DNA from: Pseudomonadota bacterium
GTDB taxonomy: Bacteria; Pseudomonadota; Gammaproteobacteria; Burkholderiales; JAJZQI01
Assembly (NCBI GenBank): GCA_021851875.1
Contig: JAJZQI010000015.1
Location: 1 to 62,925 of the forward strand
Direction of reading: 5' to 3'
Length of the DNA stretch: 62,925 bases
The notes under the pieces are model-generated. The model searched no databases. It was not told the origin of the DNA and worked only from the letters and a program-made list of their open reading frames with translations. Numbering within the stretch: the stretch's first letter is position 1; each line of letters opens with the position of its first letter. Positions 29,467 to 37,204 of the stretch are shown piece after piece. A program made the translations under genes and the position numbers.

Positions 29467-29714
29467 CAGAACATCCTGTGCTTGGCCAGGGGCAGACCTT
29501 GCTGCTCCACGAAGGCATTGGAGCTTTCAATGGCCGCCTGATTTTCTTGCCGCCAGAGTTCTGCGCGCTTTTCCGCCACGGCCCGGATGAGTCCGGCTTC
29601 GGCCGCCTGCGAGATGTTGATTCGCAGCGCCTTGGCCTCGGCGAGCAGGCTTTCTGCCAATGATACATTGGCCGTCCTTTTGGGGGAGGACGCGGATTGA
29701 ATGAGGGTTGCCAT
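29466..29714 (-). CDS. ccdA: CcdA-family antitoxin
   Basis: Antitoxin of 82 aa. The N-terminal ribbon-helix-helix region (KRTANVSLAESLLAEAKAL) binds the operator. The C-terminal toxin-binding part NAFVEQQGLPLAKHRMF matches the conserved CcdA tail. It lies upstream of ccdB and overlaps it by one base, the standard order. Autoregulation by CcdAB is expected by family; no operator can be pinned down here. Confidence 0.9.
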   Translation of the reverse strand: MATLIQSASSPKRTANVSLAESLLAEAKALRINISQAAEAGLIRAVAEKRAELWRQENQAAIESSNAFVEQQGLPLAKHRMF

Positions 29715-29854
29715 GATGCTCTCCGGATTTGCTTTGCTGGTTTTATGGTGTCATATGTGTTTATAAAAAACAACATGCCCGATGTGCATCTTGTTTGCCG
29801 ATGAAGCAGTGAACATATCGACCGTGTGTGGTCGGGTGCCCAGGCATGCCGGAG

Positions 29855-29899
29855 TATAATGAGCGGTAATGTGTGGCATTTCCACGCCTACGTTATAAT
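29855..29899 (+). promoter_or_regulatory. Two TATAAT -10 elements before rlmJ
   Basis: Two perfect TATAAT hexamers occur at 29855-29860 and 29894-29899, ahead of the rlmJ ATG at 29912. The second would give a nearly leaderless message, so the first is the more likely promoter. Neither has a good TTGACA at 16-18 bp spacing. Confidence 0.4.
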
Positions 29900-29911
29900 G
29901 AAAGTCGCCCG

Positions 29912-30757
29912 ATGCTCAGTTACCGCCACGCCTTCCATGCCGGCAATCACGCCGATGTCCTCAAGCACATGGTGCTTGTTCAACTGCTGCGCTACATGGC
30001 GAAGAAGGACAAGCCGTTTACCTACGTCGACACCCATGCCGGCGCGGCATTGTATGCCTTGCAGGAAGGCTATGCGGCCAAGAATGCCGAGTATGAGAGC
30101 GGCATTGCCCGCCTGTGGGAGCGCAAGGATTGCCCGCCGCTGGTGGCCGATTATGTGGCGCAGGTGAAAGCCTGCAACCCGGATGGGGCGTTGCGTTATT
30201 ACCCGGGCTCACCGCAAATCGCCCAGCAGCTTCTGCGGGCGGACGACAAGGCGCGGGTGTTTGAGCTGCACAGCAGCGACAGCGCCCTGTTGCAGCAGCA
30301 TTTCCGGGCGCAGGGCCGGCAGGTGAAAGTGGCGGCGGCTGATGGTTTTACCGGGCTGAAGTCGGTGTTGCCGCCGCCATCGAGGCGGGGTGTGGCCTTG
30401 ATCGACCCGCCTTATGAGGACAAGCAGGATTATAAAAAGGTGCTGGAAGCGCTGCGCGATGCGCAAACACGCTTTGCCACCGGCGTGTATGCCGTGTGGT
30501 ATCCGATGCTGCAACGCGAGGAGTCGGTGAAACTGCCGGAACGGCTGAAGCGTTTGCAGGAGAAAGACTGGCTGCATGTGAGTCTGACTGTGCAGTCGCC
30601 GGGCGAAGACGGTTTTGGCATGCACGGCAGCGGCATGTTCGTGCTCAATCCGCCCTGGACCTTGCCGCAGGAGTTGGAAAGCGTTATGCCCTGGCTGGTG
30701 AAGGTGCTGGGACAGGATGGCGCGGCGGAGTACTGCCTGGAATATCGGCTGAGTTGA
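29912..30757 (+). CDS. rlmJ: 23S rRNA (adenine2030-N6)-methyltransferase RlmJ
   Basis: SAM-dependent methyltransferase (281 aa) modifying A2030 of 23S rRNA. The start at 29912 gives the family's MLSYRHAFHAGNHADVLKHM. The catalytic N6-adenine motif appears as LIDPPYEDK, with YVDTHAGAALY as the SAM site and GMHGSGMFVLNPPW near the end. An in-frame ATG 13 codons upstream gives residues outside the family. Its stop directly abuts the convergent globin gene. Confidence 0.95.
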   Translation: MLSYRHAFHAGNHADVLKHMVLVQLLRYMAKKDKPFTYVDTHAGAALYALQEGYAAKNAEYESGIARLWERKDCPPLVADYVAQVKACNPDGALRYYPGSPQIAQQLLRADDKARVFELHSSDSALLQQHFRAQGRQVKVAAADGFTGLKSVLPPPSRRGVALIDPPYEDKQDYKKVLEALRDAQTRFATGVYAVWYPMLQREESVKLPERLKRLQEKDWLHVSLTVQSPGEDGFGMHGSGMFVLNPPWTLPQELESVMPWLVKVLGQDGAAEYCLEYRLS

Positions 30758-31141
30758 TCAGCGGACCCCCAGTATACGCTGCAAATTTCCCCCGATGGCC
30801 TGCGCCATCTGCCACCATTGCCCGGCCGGACCGGGCTCAAGATTTTCTTCCATGGCCTGGTGAAACAGTTCCAGCCAGCGGGCGAACAATACCTGATTCA
30901 GCTGCATCGGTTTGTGCCGCCCGATCATGTCAAAGGGCCGGTGCGGACCCGGTCGCCCGCCCATGGCGGTCCACCAGTATTCGGTGATATGGGCCTCGTG
31001 TTCCGCCAGATCGCGCAGCTGCGCGAAATAGGGCGCCAGCAGCGGGTCGGCCAGCAGCTTGGCATAGAAATCATGCACCACGCGTGCGACGTTGTCCTTG
31101 CCTATCTGGACGCAAAGCGGGTTAAGCGTTCGTTGTGTCAT
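30758..31141 (-). CDS. Group III truncated haemoglobin
   Basis: Small (127 aa) haem protein of the 2/2 globin fold, subgroup III. The E/F-helix segment [20 protein letters not shown] carries the proximal His, and [16 protein letters not shown] is the typical B/E region with a double Trp. Family roles involve oxygen or nitric oxide handling; the substrate here is not determined. It overlaps the end of bpt by 20 bases and is probably co-transcribed with it. Confidence 0.88.
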   Translation of the reverse strand: MTQRTLNPLCVQIGKDNVARVVHDFYAKLLADPLLAPYFAQLRDLAEHEAHITEYWWTAMGGRPGPHRPFDMIGRHKPMQLNQVLFARWLELFHQAMEENLEPGPAGQWWQMAQAIGGNLQRILGVR

Positions 31142-31871
31142 CGATTTCCGGGAGCGTTTGCCAGCATCCCTGAATGAAGCATTCCAGGGGTTGGAAATTG
31201 GCCTTGTAAGCCATTTTCTGGCTATCGGTGATCCAGTAGCCCAGGTACAGATACGGCAGCTGTTGCTGCCGGCATTGCTCCGCCTGCCACAGTACGTTGT
31301 AGGTGCCGAGGCTGGCGCCGGGCAGGTGGGGGTCGTAAAAGGTGTAGACGGACGACCAGCCGTCGGTCAGCCGGTCGATGACGCTGACCATGACCAGCTG
31401 CGCCTGTTCGTCGCGAAATTCCACCAGCTGGGTATCCACCGGGCTGGCCAGCAGGAACTGCGCGAACTGTTCTTCGCTGTCGTGATCCATGCCGCCGTTG
31501 GTGTGGCGGGCCTTCTGGTAGCGCTGGTAGAGCTGGAACTGTTCGCGGCTGAAGGTGCGCGGAACCATGTGGGCCTGCAGTCGCTGGTGCTTCTGCCAGG
31601 CCCGTTTCTGCGAGCGGTTGGGTAGGAACTCGGTCAGCCGGATGCGTACGGGAATGCAGGCGCGGCAGCGATCGCACCAGGGCCGGTATACATAGTGCCC
31701 GCTGCGACGGAAGCCCAGTTTGGCCAACTCGCTGTAGACCGGTGAAGTGATCAGATGCGTGGGCGTGACAACCTGCGAGCGCGCCTGCCGGGCATCCAGA
31801 TAGCTGCACGGATAAGGCGCGGTGACGTAGAACTGCAACAGTTCCAGCGGTAAATCAGACAAGGTCGACAT
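31122..31871 (-). CDS. bpt: Aspartate/glutamate leucyltransferase Bpt
   Basis: N-degron pathway enzyme (249 aa) that adds leucine to N-terminal Asp or Glu of proteins, marking them for ClpS-ClpAP. The start at 31871 gives [20 protein letters not shown]; a longer frame adds hydrophobic residues unlike the family. Motifs: [35 protein letters not shown] with paired cysteines, and [20 protein letters not shown]. aat, the other N-degron transferase, lies about 600 bases further on the same strand. Confidence 0.94.
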   Translation of the reverse strand: MSTLSDLPLELLQFYVTAPYPCSYLDARQARSQVVTPTHLITSPVYSELAKLGFRRSGHYVYRPWCDRCRACIPVRIRLTEFLPNRSQKRAWQKHQRLQAHMVPRTFSREQFQLYQRYQKARHTNGGMDHDSEEQFAQFLLASPVDTQLVEFRDEQAQLVMVSVIDRLTDGWSSVYTFYDPHLPGASLGTYNVLWQAEQCRQQQLPYLYLGYWITDSQKMAYKANFQPLECFIQGCWQTLPEIDDTTNA

Positions 31872-31935
31872 AAATAAATAATAGCGCGATTTGCACCGCT
31901 TTGCTCTGGGGCGGTGTGACGATTGTGACCAATTT

Positions 31936-31957
31936 GCTGGAAAAACGGTTTTCCAGC
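31936..31957. promoter_or_regulatory. Nine-bp perfect inverted repeat upstream of bpt
   Basis: GCTGGAAAA and TTTTCCAGC flank a 4-base loop. It lies about 65 bases before the bpt start in a non-coding stretch (31872-32077). It could be an operator or a leader hairpin for bpt. There is no clear T-run after it in either direction, so a terminator is less likely. Confidence 0.4.
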
Positions 31958-32077
31958 TATACAACTGAATTAACAATAAGATAAGCCAGACTGGTGGAGT
32001 CATGCCGCTGGAGCAGACGGGTGCAGAGCGGGCGCAGGAGTGTGTCGGCAGGATTACCTGGCCTGATCTTGTCGATA

Positions 32078-32305
32078 GTGAAAATCCTCAATGGCGGTGC
32101 GGTGGCCGAATACGTGTTTGAGCCGGTCTATACCGAGGAGGCGGTGCCCGCTGAACTGGATTTTGATGAATTTGTCGCCAGCATGCGGCTCAAGGGCATC
32201 TGCTGCGGTTTGCCGGAGGAGGTGTGCGCCAGGCCATACGAAGCAGACCCGCGCGAAATTGCCCGCATGTTGCCGCAAAACGTGCAACAGGAAATTGTTG
32301 CCTGA
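32078..32305 (+). CDS. Unrecognised small ORF (about 75 aa)
   Basis: Reading from the GTG at 32078 gives [20 protein letters not shown] and onward, acidic in the first half, with [16 protein letters not shown] containing three cysteines. The frame is open further upstream (to 31994), with a TTG at 32069 as another possible start. No strong ribosome-binding site decides the choice. It points against bpt and aat and overlaps the next small ORF by 4 bases, which hints at real coupled genes. I do not recognise a family; a decayed remnant is possible. Confidence 0.4.
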   Translation: MKILNGGAVAEYVFEPVYTEEAVPAELDFDEFVASMRLKGICCGLPEEVCARPYEADPREIARMLPQNVQQEIVA

Positions 32306-32487
32306 CCGAGCAGTATGAACAGCTGCATCAGCGGCCCGAGATCAGTCATTTCCTGTCGATCCAGGCCCGTCTGGTGAAACGTGAAATCCACATGGATGCC
32401 CTGCAGATCAAGGCGCTCAGACAGAAATCGGCAACGCTGCTGCAACAGATCGACGACCTGCACAGCCGCGGCAAACAGCGGCTTTAA
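32302..32487 (+). CDS. Unrecognised small ORF (about 61 aa), coiled-coil-like
   Basis: The frame overlapping the previous ORF's stop (CTGA) reads [16 protein letters not shown] and ends QQIDDLHSRGKQRL. It is rich in Gln, Leu and charged residues with heptad-like spacing, so a short coiled coil is likely. Only a rare CTG start fits the overlap; the first ATG would give about 31 residues. It ends directly at the aat stop (convergent). No family recognised. Confidence 0.3.
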   Translation: MTEQYEQLHQRPEISHFLSIQARLVKREIHMDALQIKALRQKSATLLQQIDDLHSRGKQRL

Positions 32488-33222
32488 CTAGCCGGGCGCG
32501 TTGGATTGGAAGGCCGTGCTTGCCGTGTCGCTGACGACCAGCGATGTGACCGGCTGCCAGGCCGGTTCTGCCGCGGCCAGCTGTTGCAGATGCGTCGTAA
32601 ATTCGCTGCGGGGAATCTCCCGGGCGCCGAAGCGGGCCAGGTGGGCGGTATTCATCTGGCAGTCGATCAGGCCGAAATTCCATTGCTGCAGTTGTTTGAC
32701 CAGATGGACAAAGGCGATTTTTGACGCATCGCTCCGTCTGGCGAACATGGATTCGCCGTAAAACGCCCGGCCCAGCGCCAAACCATACAGTCCTCCAGCC
32801 AGTTCGCCGTCCACCCAGGTTTCCACCGAGTGGGCGAAACCCATTGCGTGCAGCATTGAGTAGGCCTCAATCATTTCCGGCGATATCCAGGTACCGTCCT
32901 GGTCCTTGCGCGGTTCGGCGCAGGCTTGCATGACGCGGGTAAAGACCGTGTCCACGCGAATTTCATAGCCGCCCCGGCGGATGATTTTCTGCAACGAACG
33001 GTGCACATGCAGTTCATCCGGAAACAGCACCATGCGCGGGTCCGGACTCCACCACAAGATAGGTTGGCCTTCGCTGTACCAGGGAAAAATACCCTGGCGG
33101 TATGCTGCCAGCAGTCTTTGCGGCGAAAGGTCGCCGCCGACAGCCAGCAGGCCGCTCGGCTCGTCCAGCGCCGAGTCGACCGGAGGGAAGGCTGTGGAAT
33201 GGGTAAGCCACGGTAAATGCAT
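32488..33222 (-). CDS. aat: Leucyl/phenylalanyl-tRNA--protein transferase Aat
   Basis: Adds Leu or Phe from aminoacyl-tRNA to N-terminal Arg or Lys, creating an N-degron; 244 aa. Landmarks: [65 protein letters not shown] and [11 protein letters not shown]. It is on the same strand as bpt, and the pair is often adjacent in proteobacteria. Here the two small ORFs separate them. Confidence 0.95.
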   Translation of the reverse strand: MHLPWLTHSTAFPPVDSALDEPSGLLAVGGDLSPQRLLAAYRQGIFPWYSEGQPILWWSPDPRMVLFPDELHVHRSLQKIIRRGGYEIRVDTVFTRVMQACAEPRKDQDGTWISPEMIEAYSMLHAMGFAHSVETWVDGELAGGLYGLALGRAFYGESMFARRSDASKIAFVHLVKQLQQWNFGLIDCQMNTAHLARFGAREIPRSEFTTHLQQLAAAEPAWQPVTSLVVSDTASTAFQSNAPG

Positions 33223-33444
33223 GGCAGGATTTTATCTTAAATGGAGCGGCTCGAGCGGGTTAAGAGTGTAATAAGTAATGCACCGATGTGGTGCGTCATG
33301 TCGCTGCATCAAGCAATATGGGTGGTGGAGGGATCGATACCCTGCCTCAGGAGCGTGGAAAAGAGAGATGAACAGCCGACAAGGAGGTTCGTGGCATGGC
33401 TATTGCTAGCCGGTTGGTGAGGTGTCCGGCTTTAGGATTAGGTT

Positions 33445-34632
33445 ATGGATGGTGGGGTTGAAAATGCGTTTGACGGCAAAAAATTGCCGGATGCAGGCAC
33501 GTTTGCCTGGCTGGGAGACGGTGTCCGGCTTGCAGCGGCATTTGTCGCCGGAGCATGTCTGTTTCAGGCGCAGATTGTGCTGCAGATCGTTGGTGGGATT
33601 GCCTTGTTGTTCGGTATTGCGCTGCAGATCAAGAAATCGCTTTGTGATATCCGTCAACGGAATGTCCTTTTGCAGTTTGTGAGTGCGGTGGAGGCGGGCA
33701 ACCTGACCGAGCGATTGCAACCGGGTGCTTGTATGAATTACCGCTTGGCGGAGGAATTGAATATGATGGTTCGATCCTATGCGCGGTTACTCGCCAACCT
33801 GGCGAGGGCCACCAGTGAGTTGACCAATACCGCAGCGGCTGGAACCGAGAATGCGATAAATGGGGATGAGGGGGTAAAGTCGCAGCGTGAAATTACGGTG
33901 AACTCGGCCGCCACCCTGGAACAATTGTCAGTCAGTCTCGCCACGACTTCGGAGCATGCGGTCGAGGCGGCCCGGCTTGTGGATCAGACTGCACTGGCAG
34001 TCCGCCACGGAGAGGAAAATGGCCATCTCCTGGCGGGAAACATGACTCGCATACGTGCTGAGATGAGTGAAACCATGAACCGGGCCGGACAACTCGACCG
34101 GGGCTCAAATGAAATAAGCGGGATTGTGCAAATCATTGCCGGTTTGGCAGAACAAACGAATTTGCTGGCATTGAATGCCGCCATCGAGGCGGCCCGTGCG
34201 GGTGAGTTGGGGCGCGGCTTCGCTGTTGTAGCGGACGAGGTCCGCAAGCTCGCCGAACGGACCAGGGTCGCCACCGTTGATATCAAGGAATTGATCCAGA
34301 GTCTGCACCATGACGTCGGTGGCGTTCGGGGTGCCATAACCGGTACGCAGGAGGAAATTGATGCCGGTTTGCGGCAAACCAGTGCTTTGATGGAGCGACT
34401 CAATGCTGTTACGGCGTTGGCGGAGTCCGCGCAGATTGCCGTCAGGGGAATTTCTTCCGCCAGCCAGGAGCAAAGCATAGCAAGCGAGCAGCTGGCGCGC
34501 GATGTGGAGCGTGTGGCCAATTTGGCGGAACACAACGAGCACCTGGTGGAAGATAACCGTGATCTGTCAATGTACCTGGCACAAATGTCCGATCAATTGG
34601 GGCGTGCCATTCAACGATACCGTTACGAGTGA
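33445..34632 (+). CDS. Methyl-accepting chemotaxis protein without periplasmic sensor
   Basis: MCP of 395 aa. After about 20 residues, two closely spaced hydrophobic stretches (about 24-62) form a membrane hairpin with no periplasmic domain. A HAMP-like linker and the long helical signalling domain follow. The CheA/CheW-binding tip is intact ([20 protein letters not shown] then [16 protein letters not shown]). No C-terminal CheR pentapeptide is visible. Ligand sensing must come from elsewhere; the next gene, 6 bases on, encodes a NIT-like membrane protein and is a natural partner. Confidence 0.88.
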   Translation: MDGGVENAFDGKKLPDAGTFAWLGDGVRLAAAFVAGACLFQAQIVLQIVGGIALLFGIALQIKKSLCDIRQRNVLLQFVSAVEAGNLTERLQPGACMNYRLAEELNMMVRSYARLLANLARATSELTNTAAAGTENAINGDEGVKSQREITVNSAATLEQLSVSLATTSEHAVEAARLVDQTALAVRHGEENGHLLAGNMTRIRAEMSETMNRAGQLDRGSNEISGIVQIIAGLAEQTNLLALNAAIEAARAGELGRGFAVVADEVRKLAERTRVATVDIKELIQSLHHDVGGVRGAITGTQEEIDAGLRQTSALMERLNAVTALAESAQIAVRGISSASQEQSIASEQLARDVERVANLAEHNEHLVEDNRDLSMYLAQMSDQLGRAIQRYRYE

Positions 34633-34638
34633 GGTCTT

Positions 34639-35538
34639 ATGAGTGTGCTTTTATGGGTTATTTTAAGTGTGGCTGTCGTATTGGGGTATCGGGGCTGGCA
34701 AAAAATGCGGCTCAGGGCGTTGCGTGCCAATGATGTTCGCAAAGCGCTGGCGCACTGCGGTTCTTTGATCGTACTGATAAAGAAAATGCAGCAGCACCGC
34801 GGCCTGAGTGCCGGTTGGCTTGCCGGCGAGAAATCATTTGGTAGCGATATGATGCAACGGCGGCGCGAGATTGAAAGGGTTTTCATTGAGCTGGAGAAGC
34901 TGGCGGAAGATGAGTCAAGCCAGCCCAGACCTGTGCTGCAGCATAACGAATTGCGGTTGTTGCGCTTTCACTGGCAGGAATTGATCGAACAGCTTTCCGG
35001 GCTGGATGCGTCCAAATGCATCGCGCGCCACAGTCAGCTGATTGCGCGTGTGCTGGATTGGTTGTCGGCTCTGGGTGATGCGAGAGTAACGTTGAAATTG
35101 AGCGATGCGGAAGGGGTTGAGACGGCAAAAAATTATGCCGACCGGCTGCCCCGTTTGGCCGAATATATCGGTCAGGCGCGTGCCGTGGGCAGTAGCGTCG
35201 CGGCGGCAGAAAAACTCTCTTCGGTTGATAGCGTCAGATTGCATTATCTTGTGATGCGAATCGAGTCTTTGAGCAATTTTTCCCGGTCTGAAATGGGCGG
35301 GGGGGAATGGAAAACGGCCCGGGAGGCCGTCCGAAACCTGCTGTCGACTGTTCAGACAGCGTTGATCGGTAAAGGTGGGGTATCCATCCCTGCCGGCCAG
35401 TATTTTGCGTTGGCTACCCAGGCGCTTGATGCGGTTTATGCGTGCGACCAGGCATGTGCCGTTGATTTAAGCCAACGAATTGATCGTCTTGTTTCAAAAG
35501 AGATGTTCGCCGACCATGCGAGGGCGGTCTTGGGCTAG
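34639..35538 (+). CDS. Membrane-anchored NIT (nitrate/nitrite sensing)-like protein
   Basis: Protein of 299 aa with one N-terminal membrane helix (MSVLLWVILSVAVVLGY) and an all-helical remainder. The stretch KKMQQHRGLSAGWLAGEKSF resembles the NIT domain consensus (QxERGLSAxYLA), the helical bundle that binds nitrate or nitrite in NasR and related sensors. No output domain follows. It starts 6 bases after the MCP gene with a GAGG ribosome-binding site. By topology the sensory part may be cytoplasmic or periplasmic. The NIT call rests on one motif. Confidence 0.65.
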   Translation: MSVLLWVILSVAVVLGYRGWQKMRLRALRANDVRKALAHCGSLIVLIKKMQQHRGLSAGWLAGEKSFGSDMMQRRREIERVFIELEKLAEDESSQPRPVLQHNELRLLRFHWQELIEQLSGLDASKCIARHSQLIARVLDWLSALGDARVTLKLSDAEGVETAKNYADRLPRLAEYIGQARAVGSSVAAAEKLSSVDSVRLHYLVMRIESLSNFSRSEMGGGEWKTAREAVRNLLSTVQTALIGKGGVSIPAGQYFALATQALDAVYACDQACAVDLSQRIDRLVSKEMFADHARAVLG

Positions 35539-35552
35539 CCATTGACGGCCCC

Positions 35553-37175
35553 TCAGGGGGAATATCCCGGAATCCTGCTCTCGTCCACTTCGTCGATCTG
35601 GTAGGGTTCAAGGAAGCGTTTGGCGTAATCGAGATAGACTTTCCGGCGGATAAAGACGTCGAACAGGTCGGGGTCGACATGGCGGTCTTCCTTCATGCGG
35701 CCGAGGATGGTCAGCGCTTCAGTCAGCGTCTTGCCCAGTTTGTAGGGCCGGTCACGGGCGGTCAGGGCCTCGAAAATGTCGGCAATGGCCATGATGCGCG
35801 CCTGCAAAGACATCCGGTCGCCGGTGAGGCCGCGCGGGTAGCCTTTGCCATCCATGCGCTCGTGATGGCCGCCGGCGAATTCCGGCACGTTCTTCAAATG
35901 TTTGGGCCAGGGCAGCGCTTCCAGCATATTGATGGTGGAAACGATGTGGTGGTTGATGATTTCGCGCTCTTCCGGCAGCAGTGTGCCCTTGGCGATCTTG
36001 AGGTTGGCCATCTCCGAACTGTTGAGGAAGGGTACGACATTGCCGTTCGGGTCACGCCAGATGTAGGCGCCGATCTGTTCCACCCGTGCCTGGTCTGCCG
36101 CTGTCATGAACTCGCCGCCGATATTGGCCTTGCGCAGGAATTCGCGGTCGCCATCCAGCTGTGCGAGGCGTGCGCGGTACTGTTCGTCGGCCCGTTTGAC
36201 GGTGTGTTCGTTGCCATTGGCAGCCAGTTGGGCATGCAGTTTCTGGATTTCCGCGTCGCGCTTGAGCACTTCGAAACGGGTATCCACCGACTCGATGCGG
36301 TCGAACAGCGTCTGCAATTTGGTCGATTTGTCGACGATGTGCACCGGCGTGGTGATTTTGCCGCAGTCGTGCAGCAAACCGGCGATTTTCAGTTCATAAC
36401 GATCCTTGTCGTTCATGTGAAAGTCGGCCAGCGGACCCTCATCCGTATTGTTGGTGGCCTCCGCCAGCAGCATGGTCAGTTCGGGTACGCGCGCGCAGTG
36501 GCCGCCGGTGTAGGGCGATTTTTCGTCAATCGCGGTGTTGATGAGCTTGATCAGCGACTCAAACAACACTTCCAGCTGACTGATGAGCTGGCGGTTGGTC
36601 AAGGCGATGGCGGCCTGAGAAGCAAGGGATTCGACCAGTTGCTGGTCTTCCTTGTTGAATATACGCACTTTGCCGGTGTCCGGTTCCAGTGCGTTGATCA
36701 GCTGCATCACGCCGATGATGTCGTTTTCATGGTTTTTCAGCGGCACGGTCAGGAACGATTGCGAACGGTAACCTGTGCGCTGATCGAACGCGCGCGTGCC
36801 GGTGAAATCGAAACCCTGTTCGCTGTAGGCGTCCTTGATGTTGATGGTGGTGTCGTGCAACACGGAGTAGGCCACCACCATGTTGTTGTTGGGCTCTCCC
36901 TGTTCGCTGTAGAGCGGCAGGTCGGGAAAGGGGATGGCCACGCCGGTGGTGCCGCCCATGGCGATATTGAGCGAATCGGTGCGGACGATCTCGAACTTGA
37001 GTTTGCCTTCCGGGGTGACTTTGTACAGCGTGCCGGCATCGGCCAGGGTGATGGACTTGGCGGCCAGCAGAATGGTCTCCAGCAGCCGCGGGAGGTTTTT
37101 TTCCCGCGACAGGGCAATACCGATCTTGTTGAGCTCGCTGAGCCGCCGCAACAGATTCGATGAATGCATTTCCAT
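35553..37175 (-). CDS. GAF-HD-GYP phosphodiesterase (c-di-GMP)
   Basis: Cytoplasmic protein of about 540 aa. An N-terminal GAF domain (about 25-185) with IGVMQLINALEPDTG is followed by a complete HD-GYP domain: GLLHDCGKITTP, HHERMDGKGYP and ADIFEALTARDRPYK. HD-GYP enzymes hydrolyse c-di-GMP or cGAMP. The ATG at 37175 follows a GGAGCGGGG ribosome-binding site; the longer frame overlaps the ATPase gene. It is the last gene of the six-gene signalling operon, 29 bases after the GAF-GspE gene. The GAF domain could bind a cyclic nucleotide made by the operon's own cyclase (inference). Confidence 0.9.
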   Translation of the reverse strand: MEMHSSNLLRRLSELNKIGIALSREKNLPRLLETILLAAKSITLADAGTLYKVTPEGKLKFEIVRTDSLNIAMGGTTGVAIPFPDLPLYSEQGEPNNNMVVAYSVLHDTTINIKDAYSEQGFDFTGTRAFDQRTGYRSQSFLTVPLKNHENDIIGVMQLINALEPDTGKVRIFNKEDQQLVESLASQAAIALTNRQLISQLEVLFESLIKLINTAIDEKSPYTGGHCARVPELTMLLAEATNNTDEGPLADFHMNDKDRYELKIAGLLHDCGKITTPVHIVDKSTKLQTLFDRIESVDTRFEVLKRDAEIQKLHAQLAANGNEHTVKRADEQYRARLAQLDGDREFLRKANIGGEFMTAADQARVEQIGAYIWRDPNGNVVPFLNSSEMANLKIAKGTLLPEEREIINHHIVSTINMLEALPWPKHLKNVPEFAGGHHERMDGKGYPRGLTGDRMSLQARIMAIADIFEALTARDRPYKLGKTLTEALTILGRMKEDRHVDPDLFDVFIRRKVYLDYAKRFLEPYQIDEVDESRIPGYSP

Positions 37176-37204
37176 GCCCCGCTCCTTGGCCAAGGTCCGG
37201 CCGG

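Noticed and set aside
35549-35559. CCCC-TCA-GGGG between the convergent NIT-like and HD-GYP genes as a terminator
   Set aside because: Four-base stem overlapping a stop codon, with no T-run on either strand.
35679-37163. Plus-strand open frame of 494 codons opposite the HD-GYP gene
   Set aside because: Antisense shadow; the HD-GYP and GAF motifs are on the minus strand.
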